From: RUG12461 sp045657665
Lineage (GTDB): Bacteria; Bacillota; Clostridia; Lachnospirales; Lachnospiraceae
NCBI GenBank assembly: GCA_045657665.1
Contig: JAZOTN010000020.1
Coordinates: 124,001-188,000, forward strand
DNA: 64,000 nt
Direction of reading: 5' to 3'
Below, piece after piece: positions 1 to 8,514 of the stretch. A program made the position numbers and the translations under genes. How positions within the stretch are numbered: the stretch's first letter is position 1; every line of letters begins with the position of its first letter. The notes beneath the pieces are model-generated. The model did no database searches. It was given only the letters and a program-made list of their open reading frames with translations, and had not been told where the DNA came from.

Positions 1-497
1 CGAATCACTTCCCCGACGTACATCGTATGGGGATCGCCCGTCGGGTAATTCTTCTCCACGATCTCAGGGATCAGAATATTCGCCGTATCAAGCGGGAAGG
101 ATCCAAGCGTCTTCATGATCAGTACCATGTTTCCTTCGTTAATATAGGGGATGCCTTCAACATAATCGAAATGCATGTGCGCATTCTTCAGCTTGTCCTC
201 ATCCCGCCCGGAAACAGAACCGAAGTACTTGAGCATGGTACGGCTCCCCTTTTCGAAAAAGGTGCAGGAAAATCCGTCGGTCTTGTCAAGGAATTCTTTT
301 GTGTACCTGGAATCACGCACAAAACAGAATACGACGCTTTTCCCCCAGAGCGTGCCCATTCCGCCCCAGCTCGCTGTCATGGTATTTGCCTTTTCTTCCG
401 TGCCGGCCGAGATCGCCATCCACTCCTGATCGATCTTGGTAAAAGGGTTTATCTCAAAAAGATCCAGCGGAACCGGCTGGAATACATGATGCTCCAT
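1..497 (-). CDS. Flavin reductase-like FMN-binding protein (partial, C-terminus off the window)
   Basis: The reading frame opens at ATG 497-495, six bases after a perfect AGGAGG (504-509), and stays open to the left edge (165 codons), so the C-terminus is missing. Seen in the sequence: residues such as DQEWMAISAG, TMTASWGGMGTLWGK and VVFCFVRDSRYT near the N-terminus. The Thr-Ala-Ser-Trp-Gly stretch followed by an aromatic beta strand is typical of the split-barrel flavin reductase-like domain, which binds FMN and is used by flavin reductases and related electron carriers. The exact substrate cannot be told from this fragment. It is transcribed divergently from recJ, and the two genes share a palindromic -10 region. 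Confidence 0.8.
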   Translation of the reverse strand, partial: MEHHVFQPVPLDLFEINPFTKIDQEWMAISAGTEEKANTMTASWGGMGTLWGKSVVFCFVRDSRYTKEFLDKTDGFSCTFFEKGSRTMLKYFGSVSGRDEDKLKNAHMHFDYVEGIPYINEGNMVLIMKTLGSFPLDTANILIPEIVEKNYPTGDPHTMYVGEVI

Positions 498-510
498 ATC
501 GCTCCTCCTA

Positions 511-525
511 TATGCTATAATTATA
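511..525. promoter_or_regulatory. Divergent -10 region shared by flavin reductase and recJ
   Basis: TATAATTATA (516-525) is a perfect palindrome, so it gives a consensus TATAAT on both strands. On the plus strand it is preceded by TG one base upstream (TGcTATAAT), an extended -10 that can work with the poor -35 region seen here. The start points would lie about 15 to 30 bases before the two start codons. Divergent transcription from one AT-rich core is inferred. Confidence 0.5.
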
Positions 526-559
526 AACGAAAAAGAAAAAAATGAAAGAAGATTTTTAT

Positions 560-2287
560 ATGAACGAAAAAGCAAAATGGCTTGAGATCAGACGAAGCGG
601 GGACTTTTCCGCCATCGGTAAAGAATACGATGTTTCCCCCATGCTCTCAAGGCTGATGATCAACCGTGGGCTCTCGCCGGAAGAGATCCCTGAGTACCTC
701 GACGGCTCCTCGCTCCATAGTCCTCATCAAATGAAGGATCTGGACAAAGCGGCCGGAATCATCGCCGCAAAGATCAGAGAGCAAAAAAAGATCCGCGTGA
801 TCGGGGACTACGATATCGACGGGGTGAATGCCACTTATATTCTGGTAAAAGGAATCCGGCGCTGCGGAGGCATCGTGGATGCCGCCATTCCCGACAGGGA
901 AAAGGACGGCTACGGGATCAACGAGCATCTCATAGATCTTGCAAAAGAAGACGGGATCGACTGCATCATAACCTGCGACAACGGGATTGCTGCACGTGAA
1001 GCCGTACTGCATGCAAAGGATCTTTCCATGACAATGATCGTGACGGATCACCATGATGTTCCCTATATCGAAGAAAACGGCGAAAAAAAATATCTCATCC
1101 CGGAAGCGGACGCTATTGTAAATCCGAAGCAGGAGGACTGTCAATATCCCTATCCTCTCCTTTGCGGAGCGGTTGTTGCGTGGAAGCTCGTCATGGCACT
1201 CTATGAGCTTTTCTCCATCCCGCCCGCGGAAGCGGATGTGTTCTATGAAAACGCTGCCTTCGCAACCGTAGGGGATGTGGTGGATCTTACCGGTGAAAAC
1301 CGTGTCATCGTAAGGATCGGCCTTATGCATCTGCAGAAAACAAACAATCCCGGGATGAAAGCGCTGATCTTAAAAAGCGATGTTGCTCCCGAGGAGCTGC
1401 GTGCTTATCATATCGGCTTTATTCTCGGTCCCTGTATCAATGCCAGCGGACGTCTTGATACCGCAAAGAGATCTCTGTCTCTCCTTCTCGCTGAAAACGA
1501 AGGAGAAGCATCAGCGTGTGCGGAGGAGCTGATCGCACTCAACCGGAGCCGCAAAGATATGACGGAAAAAGGCGTGAAGGACGCGGAGGAGCTGATCCAA
1601 AAAGAAGAGCTACTTAAAAATCCGGTTCTTGTGATCTTCCTCCCGGACTGCCATGAAAGTCTGGCCGGGATCATTGCGGGACGCATCAGGGAACATTGGA
1701 ACCGTCCGGTGTTTGTGCTGACAAAAGGCGAAGACTGTGTGAAAGGGAGCGGGCGTTCCATTCCCGAATACTCCATGTTCGATGAGATGACGAAAGTAAA
1801 TGAGCTGTTTCTGAAATATGGCGGTCATCCCATGGCAGCCGGTCTTTCTCTGGAGGAAAGGAATGTTCCGGAATTCTCCCGCCGTATCAATGAATGCTGC
1901 ACGCTGACAAAAGATGATCTTCTGCCGAAGATCCGTTTTGATATGGTCCTTCCCCTCCGTTATGTTACGGAAGAGCTGATCGCAGAGCTTCAAAAAATGG
2001 AACCGTTCGGAAAGGGAAACGAAAAACCGCTTTTCGCACTCCGCGATGCACAGGTGCTATCCGCGAATGTTTTCGGGAAAAAACAAAATGTTCTGAAACT
2101 GAAACTTCGGGATCAGGATACGGAAATGGAAGCGATCCACTTCGGCGATCCGGAGGAACTCATTTCGCTGATCGAAGAGAGAAAGACTGCATCAAAGCTC
2201 GCAACAATCTCATTGATCTATTATCCGAAGATCAATGAGTATCAGGGAAGGCGGACGCTGCAGATCAACATCGTCGATTTCAGGTAA
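560..2287 (+). CDS. recJ: Single-stranded-DNA-specific exonuclease RecJ
   Basis: DHH-family 5'-3' single-strand DNA exonuclease for recombination and mismatch/base-excision repair in the cytoplasm. Seen: motif I DYDIDGV near residue 83, motif III TDHHD near 161, the DHHA1 motif GGHPMAAG near 420 and the C-terminal OB-type segment with PFGKGNEKP. At 575 aa it is of normal length for a compact clostridial RecJ. The frame also has an ATG at 542, but that codon has no ribosome site. ATG 560 has AAAGAAG eight bases upstream, so 560 is preferred. It is monocistronic between a divergent reductase gene and the ilvB promoter. Confidence 0.9.
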   Translation: MNEKAKWLEIRRSGDFSAIGKEYDVSPMLSRLMINRGLSPEEIPEYLDGSSLHSPHQMKDLDKAAGIIAAKIREQKKIRVIGDYDIDGVNATYILVKGIRRCGGIVDAAIPDREKDGYGINEHLIDLAKEDGIDCIITCDNGIAAREAVLHAKDLSMTMIVTDHHDVPYIEENGEKKYLIPEADAIVNPKQEDCQYPYPLLCGAVVAWKLVMALYELFSIPPAEADVFYENAAFATVGDVVDLTGENRVIVRIGLMHLQKTNNPGMKALILKSDVAPEELRAYHIGFILGPCINASGRLDTAKRSLSLLLAENEGEASACAEELIALNRSRKDMTEKGVKDAEELIQKEELLKNPVLVIFLPDCHESLAGIIAGRIREHWNRPVFVLTKGEDCVKGSGRSIPEYSMFDEMTKVNELFLKYGGHPMAAGLSLEERNVPEFSRRINECCTLTKDDLLPKIRFDMVLPLRYVTEELIAELQKMEPFGKGNEKPLFALRDAQVLSANVFGKKQNVLKLKLRDQDTEMEAIHFGDPEELISLIEERKTASKLATISLIYYPKINEYQGRRTLQINIVDFR

Positions 2288-2312
2288 AGCCGGCGAAAAG
2301 CCTACATTTTTC

Positions 2313-2341
2313 TTGCGCATTAAACAATATTCCACTAATAT
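2313..2341 (+). promoter_or_regulatory. Sigma-A type promoter of ilvB-ilvN
   Basis: TTGCGC (2313-2318) and TAATAT (2336-2341) are separated by exactly 17 bases, 36 bases before the ilvB start. There is no room for a T-box or long attenuator between recJ and ilvB, so branched-chain amino acid control, if present, must use another mechanism. Confidence 0.5.
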
Positions 2342-2376
2342 TGAACTTATCGAAGAAAGAAAAGAAAGGTTGTTTT

Positions 2377-4098
2377 ATGGATATCACCGGAAGAAAACTA
2401 TTTGTAAAAGCGCTTCAGGAGGAAGGCGTCGATACCGTCTTCGGATATCCGGGCGGTTACGTCATTGATCTGTTTGACGAGCTTTACCGCCAGGACCAGA
2501 TCCGTCTCATCCTGCCGCGCCACGAACAGGGACTCATCCACGCGGCAGAGGGCTACGCAAAAGCCTCCGGGAAACCGGGCGTGGTTCTTGTAACGAGCGG
2601 TCCGGGCGCGACCAATATCGTGACCGGTCTCGCAGACGCGCACTATGACAGCATTCCGCTCGTCTGCATCACGGGGCAGGTTCCGCTGTCGCTGATCGGA
2701 AACGACGCGTTTCAGGAGGTCGATATCGTCGGCATGACGCGCTCCGTCACAAAATACGGTGTGACAGTCCGGAAAAGAGAGGATCTTCCCCGGATCCTCA
2801 AAATGGCATTTCACATCGCAACCAGCGGAAAACCCGGGCCCGTCCTCATCGATATCCCAAAGGACATTCAGATCGCGACCGGTGACCCGGAATACCCGAA
2901 GGACGTACAGATCCGCGGCTACAAGATCAGCAGCGGGGTTCATGTCGGACAGCTGAAAAAAGCCTACAAGATGTTAAAGGGCGCAAGACGTCCCCTGATC
3001 CTGGCCGGAGGCGGCATTTCAAGCGCGAATGCTTCCGCCCTGCTTCAGGAGTTTACCGAAAAAATGCGGATCCCGGTTGTCACGACGATCATGGGAAAAG
3101 GAGCCATCCCCTCTACACATGAACTCTATGTCGGCAACTGCGGCATGCATGGAAAATATGCGGCGAACATGGCAGTCAGTGAGTGTGATGTCCTTTTTTC
3201 CATCGGCACCCGTTTTAATGACCGGATCACGGGAGACTTGAACGAATTCGCACCGAAAGCACAGATCATTCACATTGATGTGGATACCGCATCCATCTCC
3301 CGGAATGTAGTCGTGGATGTTCCGGTCGTGGCAGACGCAGCCACTGCACTGAAAAAGCTTTTGGAGTGGGCGGAAAAAATGGACACCGTCCGCTGGCAGG
3401 AAACAATCCGCGCATGGGATCAGGAAAATCCGCTGGCGATGCGCGAAGGGCGCGGCATGACGCCGCAGATGATCCTCTCGGAGGTTAACAGGCTCTATCC
3501 GACCGGATTTGTTGTGACCGATGTCGGGCAGCATCAGATGTGGACGACACAGTTCGTCGACTTCTCACCGGAGAAACGGCTCATCACCTCCGGCGGACTC
3601 GGTACAATGGGATTCGGGCTTCCGGCTTCCATCGGCGCAAAGATCGCCTGTCCTGATTCGGATGTGGTTCTCATCACCGGCGACGGCGGCTTCCAGATGA
3701 ACATCCAGGAGCTTGCTACAGCTGTCACACAGGGACTCCCGATCACGGTCTGCATCTTCAACAACCAGTATCTCGGGATGGTCAGACAGTTTCAGCAGCT
3801 CTTCTACGGAAAACGGTATTCCGGAACGTGCCTTCGGATGCGGAGCACCTGTCCCGCGAGCTGCAAGGGACCCGGAGAGGACTGTCCGCCTTATACACCG
3901 GATTTTGTCGCGCTAGCGGAAAGCTACGGCGCACACGGGCTCCGCGTTACGGATCCTTCGGAGATCACTGCCGCACTCGAAACCGCAAGGAGTCACTCAG
4001 ACGCTCCGACGATCATCGAATTCATCATCGCTTCCGACGAGCTCGTCATGCCGATGGTCAAAGCCGGAAACGCCATGTACGACATGATATTAAAATGA
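2377..4098 (+). CDS. ilvB: Acetolactate synthase, large (catalytic) subunit
   Basis: Thiamine-diphosphate enzyme that condenses two pyruvates to acetolactate (or pyruvate plus 2-oxobutyrate), the first common step of valine, leucine and isoleucine synthesis. Seen: the activating glutamate in RHEQG near residue 50, the FAD/central domain, and the ThDP-Mg motif GDGGFQMNIQEL...NN near 435-465. The start at 2377 has AGAAAGG eight bases upstream; a longer frame from a TTG at 2341 lacks this support. Oddity: between FYGKRYSGT and the usual PDFVALAESYG there is a cysteine-rich insertion with the spacing C-x6-C-x3-C-x6-C. It is followed by ilvN after 36 bases, so the two form one operon. Confidence 0.95.
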   Translation: MDITGRKLFVKALQEEGVDTVFGYPGGYVIDLFDELYRQDQIRLILPRHEQGLIHAAEGYAKASGKPGVVLVTSGPGATNIVTGLADAHYDSIPLVCITGQVPLSLIGNDAFQEVDIVGMTRSVTKYGVTVRKREDLPRILKMAFHIATSGKPGPVLIDIPKDIQIATGDPEYPKDVQIRGYKISSGVHVGQLKKAYKMLKGARRPLILAGGGISSANASALLQEFTEKMRIPVVTTIMGKGAIPSTHELYVGNCGMHGKYAANMAVSECDVLFSIGTRFNDRITGDLNEFAPKAQIIHIDVDTASISRNVVVDVPVVADAATALKKLLEWAEKMDTVRWQETIRAWDQENPLAMREGRGMTPQMILSEVNRLYPTGFVVTDVGQHQMWTTQFVDFSPEKRLITSGGLGTMGFGLPASIGAKIACPDSDVVLITGDGGFQMNIQELATAVTQGLPITVCIFNNQYLGMVRQFQQLFYGKRYSGTCLRMRSTCPASCKGPGEDCPPYTPDFVALAESYGAHGLRVTDPSEITAALETARSHSDAPTIIEFIIASDELVMPMVKAGNAMYDMILK

Positions 4099-4134
4099 GC
4101 AAGAAAAACACATCAGATCATAGAAAGGAACACC

Positions 4135-4659
4135 ATGAATCAGACAATGACAAACCGCTGGATCGCTCTCTATGTTGAAAACCAGGTCGGCGTCCTGGCA
4201 AAAGTTTCCGATCTCTTTTCCGGAAAATCCTACAACCTCCAGAGCCTCACCGTCGGCACCACGGAAGACGAAACCGTCTCCCGCATGACGATCTGCGTGA
4301 CCAGCGACGATATCACCTTCGAACAGATCAAGAAACAGCTGAACCGTATGGTCGAGATCATCAAGGTCATTGATCTGACCGATGTGCCGATCCATATGAA
4401 GGAGATCCTGTTCGTCAAAATCACCGACATCGACGATAAGGAAAAAGCGGAGCTCTTCCGCATCGCAAAGGTTTTCCATAAGGGCTCTGATGTCGTGGAT
4501 GTCGTGGACGACGGCCCGGACTCCATCCTCTTTGAATGCAAGATGACCGAACGCCGCAATAACGATCTCATCGCGAGACTCAAGATGAGCTTTCGCCACA
4601 TCGAAGTAGTCCGCGGCGGTGCGGTTGCCATCGAATCCATCAGCACCAGCTGCCGCTGA
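4135..4659 (+). CDS. ilvN: Acetolactate synthase, small (regulatory) subunit
   Basis: Regulatory partner of IlvB that binds branched-chain amino acids and gives feedback control. Seen: an N-terminal ACT domain starting WIALYVENQVGVLAKVSDLF, with the glycine-containing loop of this domain, then the C-terminal ALS-type domain ending in VVRGGAVAIES. The length of 174 aa is usual for the long form (IlvN/IlvH). GAAAGGA precedes the start. The next gene begins only 16 bases after the stop, so the kinase gene may share the transcript. Confidence 0.93.
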   Translation: MNQTMTNRWIALYVENQVGVLAKVSDLFSGKSYNLQSLTVGTTEDETVSRMTICVTSDDITFEQIKKQLNRMVEIIKVIDLTDVPIHMKEILFVKITDIDDKEKAELFRIAKVFHKGSDVVDVVDDGPDSILFECKMTERRNNDLIARLKMSFRHIEVVRGGAVAIESISTSCR

Positions 4660-4674
4660 CCGGAGGGATCTTTT

Positions 4675-5625
4675 ATGGGAGCAGACCTTATCACGATCGG
4701 CATGCTGGTTCTGGATGTTCTGGTGAGCCCCGTCACGCCCGATTTCTTTGAAAAAGATTCCATGCACGTCGATATCAAAGAGTTCCCGGGCGGGGATGCC
4801 GCAAACGTTGCCATCAACGCTGCGGCCATGGGTGTCTCCTCAATGATAGTTTCCGCTGTCGGTTCTGACAGTGCAGGCTCCTGGCTCCTTAAGGAGATCG
4901 GCCGCCGGGGTGTCGACACCTCCGGCATTGCATATATCGAGGGCGCCGGAACCGCCAGAAGTCTTGTGATGATCGAGCCCGGCGGCGAACGCCATTTTCT
5001 GACCAGTACGGATATCTTTTCCGAGATCTCGGATGACGCCATCACGGATGAACTTCTTTCCGGAGCAAAGTTCCTTGGCATGAACAGCTTTTACCGCATG
5101 CAGCATCTTTCGGGCGAGCGTACTGCCGCCCTGTTTCACCGCGCAAAAGAACACGGAGTCCGTACCGTTATGGATACCATGATCTGCCGCTCCGGCGATG
5201 CATTCGATCAGATCGCTCCCGCTCTCACCGAGACCGACATCTTCCTGCCAAGTTACAAAGAAGCCGTCCAGATCACGGGCGAAACCGATCCGGACCGGAT
5301 GGCAGATAGAATAAATGGCATCGGGCCTTCTGTCTTTATTGTGAAAATGGGGGAAGAAGGGTCCTTTGTCGCAGACTTTGAACATAACGAACGTTACCGG
5401 ATCCCGGCATTCGGAAAAGAAAAATGCGTCAGCACGGTGGGAGCCGGCGACGCTTATTGTGCAGGGCTGATCACTGCTCTATTAAAAGGAAAAACCCTTC
5501 ACGAGAGCGCCACTTTCGCATCCGCGGCAGCAGGTCTTACCGCCGGGGTGTTCTCCGCCACAGGCGGCATCCGCTCCTATGAAGAGGTACTGTCATTCAT
5601 CGCTTCTCAAGAAGCCTCATCTTAA
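4675..5625 (+). CDS. PfkB-family carbohydrate/nucleoside kinase
   Basis: Ribokinase-fold ATP-dependent kinase for a sugar or nucleoside. Seen: the N-terminal glycine-rich signature FPGGDAANVAINAAAMG near residue 40, and the C-terminal anion-hole/catalytic motif TVGAGDAYCAG near 260, in which the aspartate is the general base. The length of 316 aa is usual. The start has GGAGGG seven bases upstream. The substrate cannot be assigned by sequence reading. Its last 29 bases overlap the 3' end of the convergent response-regulator gene, so the two transcripts are antisense to each other at their ends. Confidence 0.88.
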   Translation: MGADLITIGMLVLDVLVSPVTPDFFEKDSMHVDIKEFPGGDAANVAINAAAMGVSSMIVSAVGSDSAGSWLLKEIGRRGVDTSGIAYIEGAGTARSLVMIEPGGERHFLTSTDIFSEISDDAITDELLSGAKFLGMNSFYRMQHLSGERTAALFHRAKEHGVRTVMDTMICRSGDAFDQIAPALTETDIFLPSYKEAVQITGETDPDRMADRINGIGPSVFIVKMGEEGSFVADFEHNERYRIPAFGKEKCVSTVGAGDAYCAGLITALLKGKTLHESATFASAAAGLTAGVFSATGGIRSYEEVLSFIASQEASS

Positions 5626-7321
5626 AGAACACCTCCAACTTCTCCCGAAGGGAATTCCGGTCAATTGTCTTCAACAGGTAATCCACAGGCTTTAAGTTAA
5701 GTCCGGTAAGCACACTGTTCCGGTCCTGTTTTCCCGTCAGGAACATCACGGGGATATTGCTCGTTCCCACCTCGCTCTTCATCATGGCGAGCAGCTGCGG
5801 GCCGTTTGTGATCGGCATCTCATAATCCAACAGCACCAGATCCGGATGGTTCTTGGCAAGCCAGCGGATCGCCTGCAGACCGGAATTTGCCATCTCGATC
5901 TGATAAACATCCGAGAGCCACGACTCGATCATCATCATATAGGTTTCATCATCATCGATAATGAGGATCTGTTTCTGGACATCCGCTTTTCCGAAATTGT
6001 CAAAGAACCGGGATACATCACGGAGGAACACGTCCATATCAAAGGGCCTCTCATACCACTTCAGGATGCAGCTCTCCGGAACCGATTTCACCGCTTCCTG
6101 ATATTCAAAGGCCGTTCCGATCAGGATGAGGCTCTTCTCTTCGCCGATGCAAAGATCTCTCAGATAAAGGAGCATATCATTCCGCTCAAAAACCTCTTCA
6201 TCCATGTAGTACACATAGAGTTCCGCCTCCGTGTACCAGTTCTCGACATCCTTCAAGGTCGCCGGCATCCGGTCCACCTTTACACCGCTTTGCGCCAGCT
6301 TGTTTTCAATGCCGCCTACGAGCACATGCTCCTTCGAACTGAGCAGCGCGATCCTTCTTTGCACCCGGACCTTCTTGCTGGTTTCATCATGCTTTTCGGT
6401 CGAAAAGTTGGTGTTACGGATCCCGTCCTTCAATGACCGTGCCAGTGAACGGAAATCCATTAGGAAATCGCTGTTCTCTTTTTTGATCGTATCGTAATCA
6501 CCGGTCTCTCCGGCAATCTCAAGCTTTTCCGCCTTGCTCGCAAGCTCGTTGGCACCGATGATCTGTGCGGAGCTCTTTAACGCATGCACCTTGATCGTGT
6601 AGTTCCGTACATCTCCACGCCAGTAAAAATCCTCGATCTCATCTGCCTTGGACTGCGCCGAATTGGAGAAGATCCGAACCGCGGAAAGCAGTCCTTCCGC
6701 CGAGCCGTTCCGCTTGATACCAAGTTCCGGGTCGAGTTCCGAAAGATCGGTCATCCACTTCGGAACACCGGGAATCTGCACTACGGAGCCCTCGCTCTCT
6801 TCCTTCTCTTTGCCGACGCGGTTTACACTGCCAGAAGGCGTCTCAGCGCTCTCCGGATCTGACTTCGAAAGAAGCGCTCTCGCACTGGATTTCGCACTGC
6901 CTATAACCTCCGATTTCGGTTTTTTCTTTTCCTCATCCTCGCCGAGAAAATCCTCCCCGATCTGCATGCGGATCGCCTCGATCAGAGCTTCCTTATCCAC
7001 GGGCTTTTTCAGGTACTCAGCAAACCCGGCACGAATATAGGTGTAGCGGATATCAGCGCCTGTACGGCCTGTCATGGCGATTGCCGGAACCTTGCAGTTC
7101 GGATTCGCTTTCAGCTCGCGCAGATTGGAAAGCAGATCCACCCCGTTCATGCCCGGCATCATGTCATCAAAAAGGAGCAGATCAAACTTTTCCGTGTTCA
7201 ATATTTTGAGCGCACTCGGCCCGTCTGCCGCTTCCAGGATCGTCAGCTTTTTTCCGGTCAGAAACCGTTTCACCAGTGTCCGCTGGATAGATTCATCATC
7301 GACAATGAGTAACTTTTGCAT
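5597..7321 (-). CDS. Multi-domain response regulator: REC-HPt-pseudoREC-REC
   Basis: Phosphorelay protein without a DNA-binding or enzymatic output. Domains seen in order: REC1 (about 1-120) with IVDDES, the phosphoacceptor in LLFDDMMPG and the lysine in LKKPVD; a linker; an HPt domain (about 215-300) with the histidine in IKVHALKSSAQIIG; a degenerate REC-like region (about 315-440) that keeps the fold pattern but lacks the acidic pocket; and REC2 (about 445-570) with IIDDDE, LLDYEMP and LLKTID. Such proteins pass phosphate between histidine kinases and other regulators. ATG 7321 is preceded by GTAGGAC. No kinase partner is adjacent. Confidence 0.88.
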   Translation of the reverse strand: MQKLLIVDDESIQRTLVKRFLTGKKLTILEAADGPSALKILNTEKFDLLLFDDMMPGMNGVDLLSNLRELKANPNCKVPAIAMTGRTGADIRYTYIRAGFAEYLKKPVDKEALIEAIRMQIGEDFLGEDEEKKKPKSEVIGSAKSSARALLSKSDPESAETPSGSVNRVGKEKEESEGSVVQIPGVPKWMTDLSELDPELGIKRNGSAEGLLSAVRIFSNSAQSKADEIEDFYWRGDVRNYTIKVHALKSSAQIIGANELASKAEKLEIAGETGDYDTIKKENSDFLMDFRSLARSLKDGIRNTNFSTEKHDETSKKVRVQRRIALLSSKEHVLVGGIENKLAQSGVKVDRMPATLKDVENWYTEAELYVYYMDEEVFERNDMLLYLRDLCIGEEKSLILIGTAFEYQEAVKSVPESCILKWYERPFDMDVFLRDVSRFFDNFGKADVQKQILIIDDDETYMMMIESWLSDVYQIEMANSGLQAIRWLAKNHPDLVLLDYEMPITNGPQLLAMMKSEVGTSNIPVMFLTGKQDRNSVLTGLNLKPVDYLLKTIDRNSLREKLEVFFKMRLLEKR

Positions 7322-7462
7322 ATGTCCTACGTTTCATGCATCCGCTTTTCATGATATTAAAAGAAAATATAACAACTATTTATTATTATAACCATTCTCT
7401 ATCTCGGGTTCAATCCTCTTTCTCAGGTTTAGTCTTGGGGAAACGCTGATTAAATCGTTTCC

Positions 7463-7510
7463 CGCGCAAAAATCGCGACGCGAAGCGTCTTCAACTGCGA
7501 TTTTCTGTGC
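7463..7510. repeat. Nested intergenic hairpin
   Basis: Outer arms GCGCAAAAATCGC and GCGATTTTCTGTGC are nearly complementary. An inner perfect stem GACGC-GAA-GCGTC lies between them. It lies beyond the SGNH stop on that gene's strand and upstream of the response regulator, and could act as a bidirectional transcript end. There is no clear T-run. Confidence 0.45.
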
Positions 7511-7614
7511 ATCCTGCCGGGGCATCTAAGAGCTGTGCTAGATCCATGATCGTACCCCCTTTTTCTCCTCCTCGCGTTCACCCGCGATAACGGTTTCTCC
7601 TTTATCGGTTCTTT

Positions 7615-7641
7615 GGAGACAGGGGACGGTTCTGTGTCTCC
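7615..7641. repeat. Short palindromic repeat with the GGGGACGGTTCTG core
   Basis: GGAGACA and TGTCTCC flank the core, making a dyad that ends directly at the SGNH hydrolase stop codon. The same 13-base core occurs again, in the other orientation, at 20900-20940. Such GACGGTTCTG palindromes are known as scattered intergenic repeats in many bacterial genomes. Confidence 0.6.
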
Positions 7642-8340
7642 TCAGATCCATCCAAATTCGATCAACGCACTCCTGATATAGTGCGCGATCATCCCGTTCC
7701 CTTTCCGGTCCGGATGAGCTCCGTCATGAAACCAGTCCGAATGCGCCTTTGAAAGACGAAAAAGATCCAGTACCCTGCAGCCTGTCTCTTCCCCAACCTC
7801 TGCGATGATCTCATGCAGTTCATTTCCGATAATATCCACCTGAATCCCGAAAGGATCTCTCCCGTGACGATCCTTCCATGCCGCAGTCGGCTGCATCAGA
7901 ATCACCTTCGGATGCTGCGGAAGATCACGATAAGAGCTGACAAATCCGGTCAGTTCCTGCCGATAGTTGTCTTCATTCCAGTTGAAAGGCTTGGCGTCAT
8001 TGGAACCGAGCATCAGAAGATAAATCTCCGCATTGCAAATAAGGCTCGCCCGGTAAAACCGGTCTGACTTATAAGGCAGATCCCCGGACACCTGAAGCGT
8101 CCGCCAGGAAAGCCCGTAGTTCAGCACCTGCCAGTCCTCTCCAAGCAGCTCTCCAAGCTGTGCCGGATAGGAATCCCGTTGCCTTGTGAGTCTGACACCG
8201 GCGCCATAGGTCAGGCTGTCCCCCACGCAGGCAAGGATACGTTTCTTCGGATCCGGATTTGGCGTGGCCGGATGGATCACCACATTGATAAAATATCCGA
8301 TCGCGTCTTTTTTTGACCTTGACATGTTTGCTTCAGGCAT
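7642..8340 (-). CDS. SGNH/GDSL-type hydrolase (esterase/lipase-like)
   Basis: Cytoplasmic or surface esterase of the SGNH fold. Seen: block I with the nucleophile in CVGDSLTYGAG, the glycine block around LNYGLSWRT, the asparagine block in LMLGSNDAKPF, and the C-terminal Asp-x-x-His pair in FHDGAHPDRKG. Start choice: the frame is open back to a TTG at 8469, but that codon lies at or before the expected transcription start. The ATG at 8340 follows a GAAGAAGAG purine run and begins shortly before the catalytic domain. It starts one base after the stop of a small upstream frame, suggesting translational coupling. The substrate is unknown. Confidence 0.82.
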   Translation of the reverse strand: MPEANMSRSKKDAIGYFINVVIHPATPNPDPKKRILACVGDSLTYGAGVRLTRQRDSYPAQLGELLGEDWQVLNYGLSWRTLQVSGDLPYKSDRFYRASLICNAEIYLLMLGSNDAKPFNWNEDNYRQELTGFVSSYRDLPQHPKVILMQPTAAWKDRHGRDPFGIQVDIIGNELHEIIAEVGEETGCRVLDLFRLSKAHSDWFHDGAHPDRKGNGMIAHYIRSALIEFGWI

Positions 8341-8341
8341 T

Positions 8342-8443
8342 TTACTCTTCTTCCGCGTGGAATACATCAGATAAACTTCTCCCGGGGACATGTTTCGCAA
8401 ATCCCTGAGCATGTCTTTTGATCTGCTCCTGATATTCTGCCAT
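8342..8443 (-). CDS. Possible 33-aa upstream peptide coupled to the SGNH hydrolase
   Basis: ATG 8443 has the best ribosome site of the transcript (AAAGGGGG, eight bases upstream) and encodes 33 residues that begin MAEYQEQIKRHAQGF. Its TAA stop is separated by one base from the ATG of the SGNH hydrolase. The peptide is polar, with no recognisable family. It could be a leader peptide that sets hydrolase translation. Alternatively it is the old N-terminus of the hydrolase separated by a frameshift, since the hydrolase frame is also open through the same DNA. Confidence 0.4.
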   Translation of the reverse strand: MAEYQEQIKRHAQGFAKHVPGRSLSDVFHAEEE

Positions 8444-8471
8444 GTTAAGATCCCCCTTTCAGATAGCAACT

Positions 8472-8480
8472 ATTATATCA
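8472..8480 (-). promoter_or_regulatory. Extended -10 promoter of the SGNH hydrolase transcript
   Basis: On the minus strand TGaTATAAT is a full extended -10 element. No good -35 is present, as expected for this promoter class. It places the transcript start near 8465, just before the AAAGGGGG ribosome site and after the TTG at 8469. Confidence 0.5.
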
Positions 8481-8514
8481 TGAATTGGGCAAAAGATTTA
8501 TGATATTATGATCC

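Larger units (their letters stand above)
7322..7641. other. Intergenic region without a gene (320 bp)
   Basis: No convincing reading frame or RNA gene was seen. It holds the upstream region of the response regulator, an AAAATCGC hairpin (7463-7510) and a GGGGACGGTTCTG repeat unit against the SGNH hydrolase stop codon (7615-7641). Confidence 0.6.

Noticed and set aside
2288..2376. T-box or leader attenuator for ilvB
   Set aside because: Only 88 bases lie between recJ and ilvB, and a normal promoter fills the last part. No specifier stem or antiterminator was seen.
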